Assembly: GCA_016188675.1 (NCBI GenBank)
Contig: JACPHJ010000076.1
Span: 1-64,000 of the forward strand
DNA: 64,000 bases
Source: Planctomycetota bacterium
GTDB lineage: Bacteria; Planctomycetota; Brocadiia; Brocadiales; Brocadiaceae
Reading direction: 5' to 3'
The position numbers and the translations under genes are program-made. Shown here piece after piece: positions 17,746 to 26,095 of this stretch; within the stretch, counting starts at the first letter, position 1, and every line of letters begins with the position of its first letter. Below the pieces are notes generated by a model. The model did not search any database, was not told the DNA's origin, and saw nothing but the letters and a program-made list of their open reading frames with translations.

Positions 17746-18552
17746 TCATTCCCTTAGTATCTTTACGGTTCTGGTGAGATGTTCATGGGCAATAATAGCT
17801 GCACCCAGGGCTGTGGTAATCTGTGGATCCTGCGGAATGTGTAACGCTACCCCTAATTCCTGTTCCAATGCCTTTTTCAACCCCCGATTAAAGGCAGGGC
17901 CTCCATCAAAGAAAATGGCTTCTTTGACGCCGATTTTTTTGACCATAGATCCTACACGCTTGGCAATGGATTTGTGAATTCCTGCAATAATATCCTCAAC
18001 GCGTCTTCCCTGGGATAATAGTGATATAACCTCAGATTCACCAAAGACTGTGCATAGGCTATTTATCTGTGGTATATCTTCTGCCTTTTCTGATAATGTT
18101 CCCATCTCATCCAGTTCCACCTCAAGTACGCGGCTCATGACCTCCAGGAAACGTCCCGTCCCGGCAGCGCATTTGTCGTTCATGGCAAAGTCTACCATAA
18201 TACCATTCGTATCCAGAGAGATTACCTTGCAGTCCTGACCGCCGATATTGATAATGGTTCTTACCTTTGTCTTCTCGCTCATGAGCCATTTAGCGGCCCT
18301 AGCATTTGCCGTGATTTCTGTGACAATTTCATTCGCCGGTACCATCCTGCGCCCGTATCCCGTAGTCACCGTGTACTTGATTGCGTCCTCGTTCAGATCA
18401 AGGTCTTCCAGCATCTCGTCAAACAGCAGTTTTACGGTCTTCTTGCAGTTAGCGCCGGTAGAAGATATTTTCGAGCCGAGGACGGTATCGCCACGCATTA
18501 GTACGGTCTTGGTGGTAGTAGACCCAATATCAATTCCTGCAACAATTTTCAT
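17746..18552 (-). CDS. 2-hydroxyacyl-CoA dehydratase activase (BadF/HgdC family)
   Basis: A 268-aa ASKHA-fold ATPase. GIDIGSTTTKTVLM (residues 6-19) is the phosphate-binding loop, INIGGQDCKVI the second, and the two cysteines holding a [4Fe-4S] cluster between the dimer halves are C128 (NDKCAAGTG) and C167 (NSLCTVFGESEVI). Such proteins inject an electron, driven by ATP, into 2-hydroxyacyl-CoA dehydratases or benzoyl-CoA reductase-like enzymes. No partner enzyme subunit is in the window, so the substrate is unknown. It converges with the phosphatase gene at a 28-nt distance. Confidence 0.93.
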   Translation of the reverse strand: MKIVAGIDIGSTTTKTVLMRGDTVLGSKISSTGANCKKTVKLLFDEMLEDLDLNEDAIKYTVTTGYGRRMVPANEIVTEITANARAAKWLMSEKTKVRTIINIGGQDCKVISLDTNGIMVDFAMNDKCAAGTGRFLEVMSRVLEVELDEMGTLSEKAEDIPQINSLCTVFGESEVISLLSQGRRVEDIIAGIHKSIAKRVGSMVKKIGVKEAIFFDGGPAFNRGLKKALEQELGVALHIPQDPQITTALGAAIIAHEHLTRTVKILRE

Positions 18553-18614
18553 AAAATCAATTTTAACAAAGTACAGCGGTTAAGAGAAATAAATTAATGT
18601 GCTTATCAAATTTT

Positions 18615-18671
18615 TTAAAACGGTATTTCATCTCCATTTTCAACGATTTTGTAGAGTTTCGCCTTGACTAT
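18615..18671 (-). pseudogene. Decayed N-terminal end of an integrase-like gene
   Basis: On the minus strand this frame reads IVKAKLYKIVENGDEIPF and then stops. The gene start at the second locus (40366) reads MVKEKPYEIVEGYRF, which is similar at most positions, with the changes expected of diverged coding DNA. The expected GTG start is ATA here, and the frame ends after 18 codons. It lies divergent to the HNH-like cassette, as an intI gene would. The match to an integrase rests only on the second locus. Confidence 0.4.
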
Positions 18672-18675
18672 CTCG

Positions 18676-18728
18676 CCTTAAATTTCTACAATCCTTCATA
18701 ATGTTGAATAAACTTAAAAGAAAATGTT
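18676..18728 (+). other. attI-like site, copy A
   Basis: Bases 18676-18720 (45 nt) are identical to the reverse complement of 40317-40361. Eight further bases up to GTT at 18726-18728 match with a single change (A versus C). The identity stops exactly at GTT, after which the two loci carry unrelated genes. A shared block ending at the GTTRRRY-type crossover point is what an attI site would show. No integrase binding repeats were identified. Confidence 0.6.
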
Positions 18729-18748
18729 GGCATAATAAGAGGTAATAC

Positions 18749-19564
18749 GTGGCTTTCCTCCCAGTTCCGAAAAATGGCCGAGATATTGGGCAGTGTATAT
18801 ACTGTGACAGTATCGAGGAACCTCTTGCAAAAGAGCACGCAATTCCATACGGCCTAAACGGACCGTGGACTTTACTAAGAGCAAGTTGTCACAGATGTGC
18901 TGATATCACGCATCGATTTGAACGTGATAGCCTGGGTGGATTATTTCCGGCGTTTCGAACTGTTCTCAGAATGCAAACTCGAAGACCAGAAAAACGACCA
19001 AAGACACTTCCTCTCGTACTCGAATCAAGGGGGGCTCAACGAACTATTCAAGTTCCACTTGCTGAATTTCCGTTGTACCTTCCAACACCTCGTTTGCCAC
19101 AGCCTAAAGCGGTTACCGGCGACCATACTGCTAATAGTGCTTCTGTAAAAATGGATTTTATGCACGTGGCCGGTCCATCATTTGAATCAGTTTCACAGAA
19201 ATATCCTGATGTTGATTTTGTTGGCGCCAGGCTTTCTTTCGCTCCTGAAGAATTTGCTCGAACTTTAGCAAAGATCGCGTTTTGTGCAGGTGTATACACT
19301 TTGGGGCTGGCTCCTCTACGTCAATCTCCGATTCGGCAAATTGTCCTTGGTAATGATCGAGATGTATGGCACTGGGTTGGCTCATGGACTGGGGATCAGA
19401 TTAACGAGCCAAAGGGGTTGCACGCAATGCAGGTTCGTGCAAGTGGTTCAGACATTCACGTCATACTGCGCTTATTCGCGCAGTTCGGCGCTCCTGAGTA
19501 TCATGTAGTTCTCGGCGCAGCCGATCAAAATTTCGTTAACTCGTCTGCATGGCCGTGGAAGTGA
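18749..19564 (+). CDS. HNH-endonuclease-like cassette protein
   Basis: A 271-aa protein with a GTG start after an AAGAGGTAA Shine-Dalgarno. Near the N-terminus CIYC (16-19), KEHAIPYGL (about 28-36) and CHRC (about 48-51) give the Cys-pair, EH.IP, Cys-pair order of HNH_5-type zinc nuclease domains. The rest (about 200 residues) is not recognised. The gene is richer in GC and CG dinucleotides than its neighbours and sits between an attI-like and an attC-like site, so lateral acquisition is likely. A defence role is possible but unproven; catalytic activity cannot be judged from the motif alone. Confidence 0.7.
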   Translation: MAFLPVPKNGRDIGQCIYCDSIEEPLAKEHAIPYGLNGPWTLLRASCHRCADITHRFERDSLGGLFPAFRTVLRMQTRRPEKRPKTLPLVLESRGAQRTIQVPLAEFPLYLPTPRLPQPKAVTGDHTANSASVKMDFMHVAGPSFESVSQKYPDVDFVGARLSFAPEEFARTLAKIAFCAGVYTLGLAPLRQSPIRQIVLGNDRDVWHWVGSWTGDQINEPKGLHAMQVRASGSDIHVILRLFAQFGAPEYHVVLGAADQNFVNSSAWPWK

Positions 19565-19625
19565 TGCCAACATTTGCTTTCACGGCGACGGCAAAGAACC
19601 GCCGCGCGTGAAGCAGGCGTTATGT
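19565..19625 (+). other. attC-like recombination site, locus A
   Basis: A 61-bp site starting right at the stop of the HNH-like gene: TGCCAAC (19565-19571) on the left and GTTATGT (19619-19625) on the right. Between them TGCTTTCACG pairs with CGTGAAGCA with one unpaired T, followed by GC-rich pairing (GGCGACGG with CCGCCGC) and a short AAAGAA loop. Imperfect palindromes with extrahelical bases are the hallmark of attC sites, which are recombined as folded single strands. Confidence 0.72.
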
Positions 19626-19660
19626 TTAAAATATAAACCATATAATATATATCAATCAAT

Positions 19661-20203
19661 ATGGCAAAAATTGAAATAAACAAGTTTGAAGCATCTCAAC
19701 GGCAAATAGACGCAGCCATCCGGATGCTTTTTTCAAATGAAGATCCCGTAGCGATTCATACTTTAGCGATGGCCTCATTTCAAGTACTCCAAGATTTAGC
19801 AGCTAAGCGAAGTGACTGTTCCATTGATAAAATGACTAAATCAATTATAAAACCAGGCAAGGAAAAAGAACTTCGGAAAATTTTACATAGCCTCTCTAAT
19901 TTTTTGAAACATGCAGATAGAGACCCTGAAGCCGTAATAAATAATGTAGACGAGGAGGCGAATGACTTTGTTCTATTATTTTCTTGTTTTTACTATAGAG
20001 ATTTGGGGCAACAATTAACCTCAGAAATGACAACACTATTATCCTGGAGTTACATCTGGCATCCAGACCTTCAGACAATAATTGTTCCTCCCGTATTTAA
20101 CAGTATCATTTCTCAAGTAAGAACCGAGCTGACTAATATGACACGTAAAGAAAAACTTGAGGTTGGGAAAATAATGTTGGGAAATTCATACAATTCAATA
20201 TAG
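19661..20203 (+). CDS. Hypothetical cassette protein
   Basis: A 180-aa soluble, largely helical protein with no motif I can name with certainty. The N-terminal IEINKFEASQRQIDAAIRMLF and DPVAIHTLAMASFQVLQDLAA resemble hypothetical proteins that I associate with integron cassettes, from memory. It begins 36 nt after the attC core of locus A, the usual distance for the first gene of the next cassette. No attC-like site follows within 150 nt, so the right end of this cassette seems lost. No clear Shine-Dalgarno is seen. Function unknown. Confidence 0.65.
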   Translation: MAKIEINKFEASQRQIDAAIRMLFSNEDPVAIHTLAMASFQVLQDLAAKRSDCSIDKMTKSIIKPGKEKELRKILHSLSNFLKHADRDPEAVINNVDEEANDFVLLFSCFYYRDLGQQLTSEMTTLLSWSYIWHPDLQTIIVPPVFNSIISQVRTELTNMTRKEKLEVGKIMLGNSYNSI

Positions 20204-20226
20204 TTATTTCCCACCAAAAGGAGCAT

Positions 20227-20290
20227 AGGGTCAGACCTTCATAGTTCAATTACTGAATAATAGAATATTGAATAATGAAGGTCTGACCCT
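20227..20290. repeat. Palindrome with 16-nt arms (GGGTCAGACC type)
   Basis: AGGGTCAGACCTTCAT (20227-20242) and its exact reverse complement (20275-20290) flank a 32-nt AT-rich loop. A run of CTGTCTGT/GACCCTCT units follows to 20340. A degraded half-copy lies at 21187-21214. Palindromes with this GGGTCAGACC core are frequent near single-strand (REP/Y1-type) transposases; no transposase gene is present here. Confidence 0.85.
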
Positions 20291-20385
20291 CTGTCTGTCT
20301 TGACCCTCTGTCTGTCTGCTCTGTCTGTTGCTGTCTGTTTTTAAGATGTGACCCTTTTGCCTTTCTCAATGAACTTAAATGTGAA

Positions 20386-20892
20386 ATGACTCAAGACTTT
20401 TCAAACAAAAGACAGAAAGCAATGGATATTTTATATCAATCAAGGACCCTTCTATTTAGCGGAAACTTTGAAAGTGGATTAACAAAATGTGAAGAGGCGA
20501 TCAGCTTGGCTCCTGACTTAGCTTTAGCACATTTAATTCGAGGTCATTTTGCTTTTAACCAAGGTGACGATAAAAAGGCAATCGAACATTTAGAATATGG
20601 TCTTCAACAGTTAAATCAAGAGTGTCAACCTATAAATTTTTGGCAAGACCCCCCTTCAATTCATGTGTCCAAATCCGAGATTAGAGGTGATCATATGGTT
20701 ATATTAGGGGCAGCTTATGTAAGTTTAGCTGAGAAAAGCTCAAAAGAGAAGAATATCAAAATGGAGCAGATGTACTTAGAAAAAGCTTATAAAGTTCTTA
20801 CTGGCGCTATAAAGGAAACGCCTAACCCTTCATTACGCGAATTGGCTAATAATTTACTGAAGGCATATACAAAAATTCCTAATACTCCATAG
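20386..20892 (+). CDS. TPR-repeat protein
   Basis: A 168-aa soluble protein with at least two tetratricopeptide-like repeats: residues about 15-48 (LYQSRTLLFSGNFESGLTKCEEAISLAPDLA) and 50-80 (HLIRGHFAFNQGDDKKAIEHLEYGL), with a third, looser helix pair near the C-terminus. TPRs mediate protein-protein contacts; nothing indicates a specific partner. It lies in the accessory stretch between the cassette remnant and typA and may itself be acquired. Start ATG at 20386; Shine-Dalgarno is weak. Confidence 0.7.
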   Translation: MTQDFSNKRQKAMDILYQSRTLLFSGNFESGLTKCEEAISLAPDLALAHLIRGHFAFNQGDDKKAIEHLEYGLQQLNQECQPINFWQDPPSIHVSKSEIRGDHMVILGAAYVSLAEKSSKEKNIKMEQMYLEKAYKVLTGAIKETPNPSLRELANNLLKAYTKIPNTP

Positions 20893-21037
20893 TGACGCTG
20901 GGGCTTGATGTGAAGAATGCCATGGCTATAATTTTTAGAGAGCAAGGCAATGGGGTCGGGTCTTTATTCTTTAATATCTATGTAAATCCAAGAAAAGGCA
21001 AGTAAGGGAAAAGCAAAAAGGGTCGTATCTGCACAGT

Positions 21038-21148
21038 CTGTCCGAGAATGCAACCGTCCCAATCGATACATACCATATATTGTTTACAAAAGAATATATT
21101 TTTCAATATATAGTATAGTGCCAACCATATAAATACATTCTCGGACAG
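21038..21148. mobile_element. Short element with 13-bp terminal inverted repeats (MITE-like)
   Basis: CTGTCCGAGAATG (21038-21050) and its exact reverse complement CATTCTCGGACAG (21136-21148) bound a 111-bp AT-rich sequence with no coding capacity. The interior has further self-complementary stretches (ATATATTG/CAATATAT). Small size plus perfect terminal repeats suggests a miniature inverted-repeat element, but no target-site duplication was found. The 20893-21474 gap holds this element, a degraded palindrome copy at 21187-21214 and a hairpin before typA; I see no gene in it. Confidence 0.5.
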
Positions 21149-21375
21149 CCTCTGCAAATATCAATTGTCGATTGTTAAATAGTCGGATATTGAATAATGA
21201 AGGTCTAACACTCTGGTACTCTATGGTACTGCGCTCCGCCACCGATGACAGTTCTATGTTTTTATCCTTCATTTTTATTGACATTAAAGAATTTGTTGGT
21301 AAAATACTGATAATTATACATAGCGTAGTTGCAAGGCTTGATGACAAACTAATATGAATATATTATAATTATACA

Positions 21376-21410
21376 GCCGCTACGATTTTTCGTTGCGGCT
21401 TTTTTATTTA
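21376..21410 (+). terminator. Terminator-like hairpin upstream of typA
   Basis: GCCGCTACGA (21376-21385) pairs with TCGTTGCGGC (21390-21399) with one mismatch and a four-T loop, and is followed by TTTTTTATTTA. It fits a rho-independent terminator, yet the nearest upstream gene stop on this strand is about 480 nt away, so it may end an unrecognised transcript. Confidence 0.7.
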
Positions 21411-21474
21411 GTTTATTTTACCACTGGAAAAACATAAAATATCACAGAGAAAGATATTTAGTTTAAGGAGTAAC

Positions 21475-23340
21475 ATGACACAAATAGTAAGAGATGATGT
21501 CCGTAATGTGGCAATTATTGCCCATGTTGACCACGGCAAAACAACCCTTGTAGATCAAATGCTCAAGCAGAGCGGTACATTCCGGTCTAACCAGCAGATT
21601 CAAAATGTAGAAAGGATTATGGATTCCAACGACCTGGAACGGGAACGAGGCATTACTATCTTGGCTAAGAATACTGCTATTAGCTATAAGGGTGTAAAGA
21701 TCAATATTATAGACACGCCTGGACATGCTGATTTTGGAGGAGAAGTGGAGCGCGTTCTCAAAATGGCTGATGGCGTGTTATTGCTGGTGGATGCCGCCGA
21801 AGGGACGATGCCTCAGACAAGGTTTGTGCTCCGCAAGGCGTTGAGCTATAATTTGAGGCCGCTCGTAGTAATCAATAAAATTGACAGGCCGGATGCCCGT
21901 TGTATGGAAGTGCTGGATGAGGTATTCGACCTCTTTGTCGAACTTAATGCAACTGACGAACAGCTTGATTTTACGGTGATTTATGCCAGTGGCCGGGAGG
22001 GTTACGCAAGACTGTCATTGGAAGGTGACAATAATAAGGATATTATACCGCTGCTCGACGCAATTTTACATTACGTTCCTAAACCATGCGGTGATCCTGG
22101 TGCGCCATTGCAGATGCAGATAACCTCGCTGGACTATAATGATTATGTTGGCCGAATCGGAATAGGAAAAATATTTATGGGGACTATCAACATAGGCCAG
22201 CAAGTTACAAGAATCGACAAAAACAGCAATCATACCACTCATCGGATAACTGAATTGTTTACTTTTACAGGGTTAGGAAAAGAGCCTGTAAAATCAGCCA
22301 AGGCCGGCGATATAGTTGCATTAACCGGGATTGAGAATATTGACATCAGCGATACAATTGCCTCTATAGATAATCCACAAGCAATGACAAAAATTAGTAT
22401 TGATGAGCCTACACTATCAATGATATTTTCAGTTAATAATTCTCCTTTCTGTGGACAGGATGGTAAATACGTTACCAGCCGGAATTTGAGAGAAAGGCTT
22501 TACAGAGAACTGCGGTCAAACGTAGCCCTTAAGGTGGAAGACACAGAAACGCCGGACGCCATTCGTGTTTCCGGGCGCGGGCTTTTACACCTGTCCGTGT
22601 TGATTGAAAATATGCGGAGGGAAGGGTACGAGCTGCAGGTTTCTAAACCCAAGGTTATTTTTAAGGAATTGGAAGGCGAAAAAGCAGAACCCATAGAATA
22701 CGTTGTGATTGATGTGCCCAAAGAATATGAGGGTCAGGTGATTTCTATGCTTGGAGCGCGTAAGGGAGAAATGCTCACTATGGATACCGATAAGGCTATT
22801 ACTCATTTTGAGTTCAAGGTGCCTTCTCGCGGCTTAATCGGTCTGAGGAACCGTCTCTTGAGTTCCACACGTGGGGAGGCAGTTATGTATCATAATTTTT
22901 ATGCCTATGAACGTTACAAAGGTGATATTGCCCATCGCATACAGGGTGTGTTAATTTCTATGGCCGGAGGCGAAATAACCGCTTATGCACTGGATGGATT
23001 ACTCGACAGAGGTACAATGTTTGCAAAACCGGGAGATCGTGTGTATGAGGGAATGATAGTTGGCGAACACTGTGAACAGAATGATATCTCGGTAAATGTC
23101 GTCAGGGCCAAGAAGGCAACCAACATTCGGTGCGCTACTGCGGATAAGGGAATCAAACTTCCTCCACCCAGAGAATTTTCACTTGAAATGGCCTTAGAGT
23201 ATATTGAGGATGATGAATTGGTAGAGATTACACCCAAAACCTTTCGGTTGAGGAAGAAGCTCCTTACCGAAAACGAACGCAGAGTTACTCGCAGACAGCA
23301 AACCCTGGAACCTGTGGAGACATCCTCGGAAAAGACGTAG
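21475..23340 (+). CDS. typA: Translational GTPase TypA/BipA
   Basis: A 621-aa ribosome-binding GTPase involved in stress and low-temperature ribosome assembly. G1 is AHVDHGKTT (residues 16-24), the switch I region [13 protein letters not shown]3 [15 protein letters not shown] and G4 NKIDR. The C-terminal BipA domain has [21 protein letters not shown] and the [17 protein letters not shown] segment. Length is slightly above the usual 605-615 aa. Start ATG with TAAGGAGTAAC. It is a single-gene unit ending in a strong terminator. Confidence 0.97.
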   Translation: MTQIVRDDVRNVAIIAHVDHGKTTLVDQMLKQSGTFRSNQQIQNVERIMDSNDLERERGITILAKNTAISYKGVKINIIDTPGHADFGGEVERVLKMADGVLLLVDAAEGTMPQTRFVLRKALSYNLRPLVVINKIDRPDARCMEVLDEVFDLFVELNATDEQLDFTVIYASGREGYARLSLEGDNNKDIIPLLDAILHYVPKPCGDPGAPLQMQITSLDYNDYVGRIGIGKIFMGTINIGQQVTRIDKNSNHTTHRITELFTFTGLGKEPVKSAKAGDIVALTGIENIDISDTIASIDNPQAMTKISIDEPTLSMIFSVNNSPFCGQDGKYVTSRNLRERLYRELRSNVALKVEDTETPDAIRVSGRGLLHLSVLIENMRREGYELQVSKPKVIFKELEGEKAEPIEYVVIDVPKEYEGQVISMLGARKGEMLTMDTDKAITHFEFKVPSRGLIGLRNRLLSSTRGEAVMYHNFYAYERYKGDIAHRIQGVLISMAGGEITAYALDGLLDRGTMFAKPGDRVYEGMIVGEHCEQNDISVNVVRAKKATNIRCATADKGIKLPPPREFSLEMALEYIEDDELVEITPKTFRLRKKLLTENERRVTRRQQTLEPVETSSEKT

Positions 23341-23356
23341 TGTGTGAAAAACCAAC

Positions 23357-23387
23357 AAAAAAGCAGGCTTTAAAGCCTGCTTTTTTG
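23357..23387. terminator. Bidirectional terminator between typA and hup
   Basis: AAAAAGCAGGCTTT and AAAGCCTGCTTTTT form a near-perfect hairpin with A-run on one side and T-run on the other. It lies 16 nt after typA and 22 nt from the end of the convergent HU gene, so it can serve both. Confidence 0.93.
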
Positions 23388-23409
23388 TTATATATTCAAT
23401 ATGAACTGT

Positions 23410-23685
23410 TTATTTATTTACAGCACTCTTAAAATCTTGTCCCGGGGTAAATTTTACAGTTTTACTTGCCTTGATGTTAATCACAGCCCCCGTCTGCGGA
23501 TTGCGCCCCTTCCTTGCCTTCCTGGTTCTTACTGAAAAAGTACCAAATCCAATCAATCGGACTTCCTTGGTCTTTTTAACGCCGTTCTTTATACCGTCCA
23601 AAATGGCATTTACCGCTTTTTCCCCGCAAGCCTTTGATACCTCACATTCTTTTGCTACAACTTCAACCAATTCCTGCTTATTCAT
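23410..23685 (-). CDS. hup: HU-family DNA-binding protein
   Basis: A 91-aa histone-like protein. MNKQELVEVVAKE opens it, RLIGFGTFSVRTRKARKGRNPQTG (residues about 44-67) includes the DNA-binding arm with the conserved RNPQTG, and VKFTPGQDFKSAVN closes it. Length is typical of HU rather than IHF. An AGGAGGATG Shine-Dalgarno lies 7 nt before the ATG on the minus strand. Confidence 0.96.
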   Translation of the reverse strand: MNKQELVEVVAKECEVSKACGEKAVNAILDGIKNGVKKTKEVRLIGFGTFSVRTRKARKGRNPQTGAVINIKASKTVKFTPGQDFKSAVNK

Positions 23686-23761
23686 CTAACATCCTCCTTT
23701 CATAAAAAAATGGTTTATGTGATATGAGAACGATATGTAAAGCATGCAATTTTCTTGGGCT

Positions 23762-23790
23762 AGAATACATTAAATGACTTTCTGAATCAA
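23762..23790 (-). promoter_or_regulatory. Candidate promoter for hup
   Basis: On the minus strand TTGATT (23785-23790) and TATTCT (23762-23767) are separated by 17 nt, a fair sigma-70-type pair, about 75 nt upstream of the HU start. The 23686-23889 gap otherwise holds nothing I recognise. Confidence 0.4.
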
Positions 23791-23889
23791 GTATTTTCTG
23801 GATTTTTTCAATAAATATTTTTTTTCAAAATTGATCTGCAATAATTTCTGTGCATTCAAATACGGATTTTTACAATCAGAAATAACCGA

Positions 23890-24642
23890 TTATACCGGGG
23901 ATTTCTGAGTTTTTTCCCAATCCTGCGTATACAATACCGATCTTTGAAATTTCTTTTCTAATACCCATCCAACAATGATGAGCGCAGATTTTTTAATCGA
24001 TTCTTGCTTAACCTTTTCAGATATATCAGTCAGTTTGCTGCATACAATCTTCTGCTCAGGCCAGGTTGCCTTATATACCACGGCCACAGGGCAATCTTTA
24101 CCATACTGTGGAATGAGCATTTTCACAACTTCATCGATCTTGTCAATACTCAAAAAAATACACATCGTCGGGGTAGTGGTTGCCAGTTTGCACAGGTGTT
24201 CCTTTTCTGGAATGGGGGTTTTTCCTTCCATGCGGGTAATAACAATTGTTTGTGTAGTCCCCGGAAGAGTTAGCTCTTGTCTTAAAACCGCTGCTGAAGC
24301 GACAAAGGAGCTGACACCCGGAATAACCTCATAAGGAATTCCCAGTTCGTCAAGTGCTTGCATCTGTTCTTGCATTGCACCATAAATTGACGGGTCTCCC
24401 GAGTGTATCCTTGCAACGTCAGCATTTTGATCAAAAGCTTCCTTAAAAATAACCGCCATTTCTTCCAGACGCATATCAGAAGAATCATATACCTTTGCGT
24501 GGGACGGAAGCGCCTTAAGTAATTCTTTATTTACCAAAGAACCGGCATAAATGCAATATCCGGATCGTTGGATGGCCTTAAAACCCTTAATTGTTATTAA
24601 TTCAGGGTCTCCTGGGCCTGCGCCTATAAAATATACCTTCAT
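23890..24642 (-). CDS. cobM: Precorrin-4/cobalt-precorrin-4 C11-methyltransferase
   Basis: A 250-aa member of the tetrapyrrole methylase family, called CbiF in the anaerobic pathway. VYFIGAGPGDPELITIKG (residues 3-20) is the SAM-binding start; IHSGDPSIYGAMQEQ (about 79-93), VIPGVSSFVASAA and TQTIVITRMEGKTP are specific for the C11 enzyme. VAVVYKATWPEQKI is the typical C-terminal block. The enzyme methylates the corrin ring during B12 synthesis. Other B12 genes in the window (cobS, cobU, cobK) are scattered, so there is no single cob operon here. The next gene starts 6 nt away. Confidence 0.95.
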   Translation of the reverse strand: MKVYFIGAGPGDPELITIKGFKAIQRSGYCIYAGSLVNKELLKALPSHAKVYDSSDMRLEEMAVIFKEAFDQNADVARIHSGDPSIYGAMQEQMQALDELGIPYEVIPGVSSFVASAAVLRQELTLPGTTQTIVITRMEGKTPIPEKEHLCKLATTTPTMCIFLSIDKIDEVVKMLIPQYGKDCPVAVVYKATWPEQKIVCSKLTDISEKVKQESIKKSALIIVGWVLEKKFQRSVLYTQDWEKTQKSPV

Positions 24643-24648
24643 ATGTCT

Positions 24649-25014
24649 TTAGTTTCCGTCTTTCCAGTGAATGGCATTAACAATGACTTTTTTCGATTCT
24701 TCGCCTACAATCCTGAATTGGCTGTCCTTTATTAAATAAGTTGAGGCTTCTTTGCTGCTTGTTCTTATGGTAACTACCCAGCATCCACTGTCTCTGCTGA
24801 CAGACTCAATCTTTCCTTTCTTTACTGTCACACTGATATTTAATACTGATTCCTGATCTCCCTCTGTTATTTGCCGGACACTTTCTACGGCAAATACGCT
24901 TGGTAAGCCGGATTTTAGTTTAATCTCAGGGGTCTCGTAATCATAAAATTGTCCAAATGCAGTTGAAGATATTCCGCACAACAAAAATACAAATATAACT
25001 ATTTTATTTTTCAT
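24649..25014 (-). CDS. Small exported hypothetical protein
   Basis: A 121-aa protein from the ATG at 25014, which has GAGGTG 7 nt upstream; a GTG at 25023 would add three residues. Residues 1-22 form a signal peptide (KNK, hydrophobic IVIFVFLLCGIS, then STAFG). The mature part is beta-rich with one cysteine and no motif that I recognise. It lies 6 nt upstream of cobM on the same strand, so cotranscription is likely, but nothing ties it to B12 synthesis. Confidence 0.7.
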   Translation of the reverse strand: MKNKIVIFVFLLCGISSTAFGQFYDYETPEIKLKSGLPSVFAVESVRQITEGDQESVLNISVTVKKGKIESVSRDSGCWVVTIRTSSKEASTYLIKDSQFRIVGEESKKVIVNAIHWKDGN

Positions 25015-25180
25015 GTATGTCACCTCATATTTCTAAATGAATGCATGCGAATATATAGGCGGCTATTTTACACACTGAACAAGGACATAGCAACCACTTT
25101 TTAGCTATATTATATTGACACATCTCAAATTCTTATTTATATTACTTTATCATTAGTTGTTATTTCAGTTCCTTCGTTTT

Positions 25181-25215
25181 CTGTCATTTCGAGGAGCGAA
25201 GTGACGAGAAATCTT
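25181..25215. repeat. Fragment of a dispersed palindromic repeat before kdsA
   Basis: CTGTCATTTCGAGGAGCG followed by AAGTGACGAGAAATCTT is one arm of the repeat also seen at 38607-38662, around 56420-56510 and at 63908-63964. Here it ends 20 nt before the kdsA start, so the kdsA leader and Shine-Dalgarno (CAGGG) abut it. The 25024-25180 stretch is AT-rich with no gene. Confidence 0.7.
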
Positions 25216-25234
25216 TCGCTCAGGACAGGGTTCA

Positions 25235-26062
25235 ATGGCTAAAATTATAAACATCAGAAATTTTTCCATAGGTCAAAGACTGCCTTTGGCTTTCATTGCC
25301 GGGCCATGCGTCATAGAGACCCATGAGAACTGCTTGAAATTGGCAGAAAGATTAAAGACCATTTTTCAGTCAAAGAAGATGCCCTTTATTTTTAAGGCAT
25401 CGTATGATAAGGCAAACCGGACGTCTGTTAATTCATACAGAGGCCCTGGCATTAAAGAAGGTATAAAGATTTTAGCTGATATTAAAAAAAGGTTGGATTT
25501 ACAGATACTTTCCGATGTCCATCGGGAAGAAGATATACCAATCGTCTCAGAAACGCTTGATATAATCCAGATACCCGCCTTTCTCTGTCGTCAAACTGAT
25601 TTAATTCTGGCTGCTGCAAAGACAGGCAAACCGATTAATATCAAAAAAGGACAGTTTTTGGCGCCCTGGGATATGAAGGCGGTTGTCGAAAAAGTGCGAA
25701 GTACGGGAAATGAGCAGATTTTACTAACGGAACGTGGTGCTTGTTTTGGTTATAATAATCTTGTTAGTGATATGCGGTCGTTGGTCATTATGCGTGAATT
25801 AGGTTATCCAGTAATTTATGACGCCACACACAGTGTTCAATTACCAGGTGGTCAGGGAACCGTCTCCGGAGGTGAAAGAAACATGGTTATACCGCTCGCC
25901 AGGGCCGCTGTGGCCACCGGATGTGATGGATTGTTCCTGGAAGTACACGAAAACCCTGAAAAGGCGCTTTCAGACGCTTCAACCATGTTGCCAATAAAAG
26001 ACCTGCCGGACTTGCTTGAACAGCTTCTAGCGTTACACAGAGTGGTTACACCCGATACTTAA
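25235..26062 (+). CDS. kdsA: 3-deoxy-8-phosphooctulonate synthase
   Basis: A 275-aa enzyme condensing phosphoenolpyruvate and arabinose 5-phosphate to KDO-8-phosphate for lipopolysaccharide. Motifs: AFIAGPCVIET (residues about 18-28), FKASYDKANRTS (about 53-64), SDVH, QIPAFLCRQTDL, NIKKGQFLAPWDM and DATHSVQLPGG. The cysteine in GPCVIE and the spacing fit the metal-dependent class, but the class was not tested. It indicates an outer membrane with KDO. No other LPS gene is adjacent. Confidence 0.96.
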   Translation: MAKIINIRNFSIGQRLPLAFIAGPCVIETHENCLKLAERLKTIFQSKKMPFIFKASYDKANRTSVNSYRGPGIKEGIKILADIKKRLDLQILSDVHREEDIPIVSETLDIIQIPAFLCRQTDLILAAAKTGKPINIKKGQFLAPWDMKAVVEKVRSTGNEQILLTERGACFGYNNLVSDMRSLVIMRELGYPVIYDATHSVQLPGGQGTVSGGERNMVIPLARAAVATGCDGLFLEVHENPEKALSDASTMLPIKDLPDLLEQLLALHRVVTPDT

Positions 26063-26095
26063 TAATACGAGGTGTACTTTAAAATAGAATAATTA

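Larger units (their letters stand above)
18615..19625 (+). mobile_element. Integron-like cassette locus A (remnant)
   Basis: Layout from left to right: a decayed divergent frame (18615-18671, minus), a 53-bp sequence also found at 40309-40361, a GTT core at the junction, an HNH-like gene, and an attC-like hairpin with a second GTT core. This is the order intI, attI, cassette, attC seen in integrons. The cassette start GTTGGCA (18726-18732) is the exact complement of TGCCAAC at the left end of the attC-like site (19565-19571), as required if both came from one circular cassette. A further gene at 19661 would be the next cassette, but its right attC is not visible. Confidence 0.65.

Noticed and set aside
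21084-21357. Short frames on both strands before typA
   Set aside because: They run through the inverted-repeat element and a degraded palindrome, with no coding signal.
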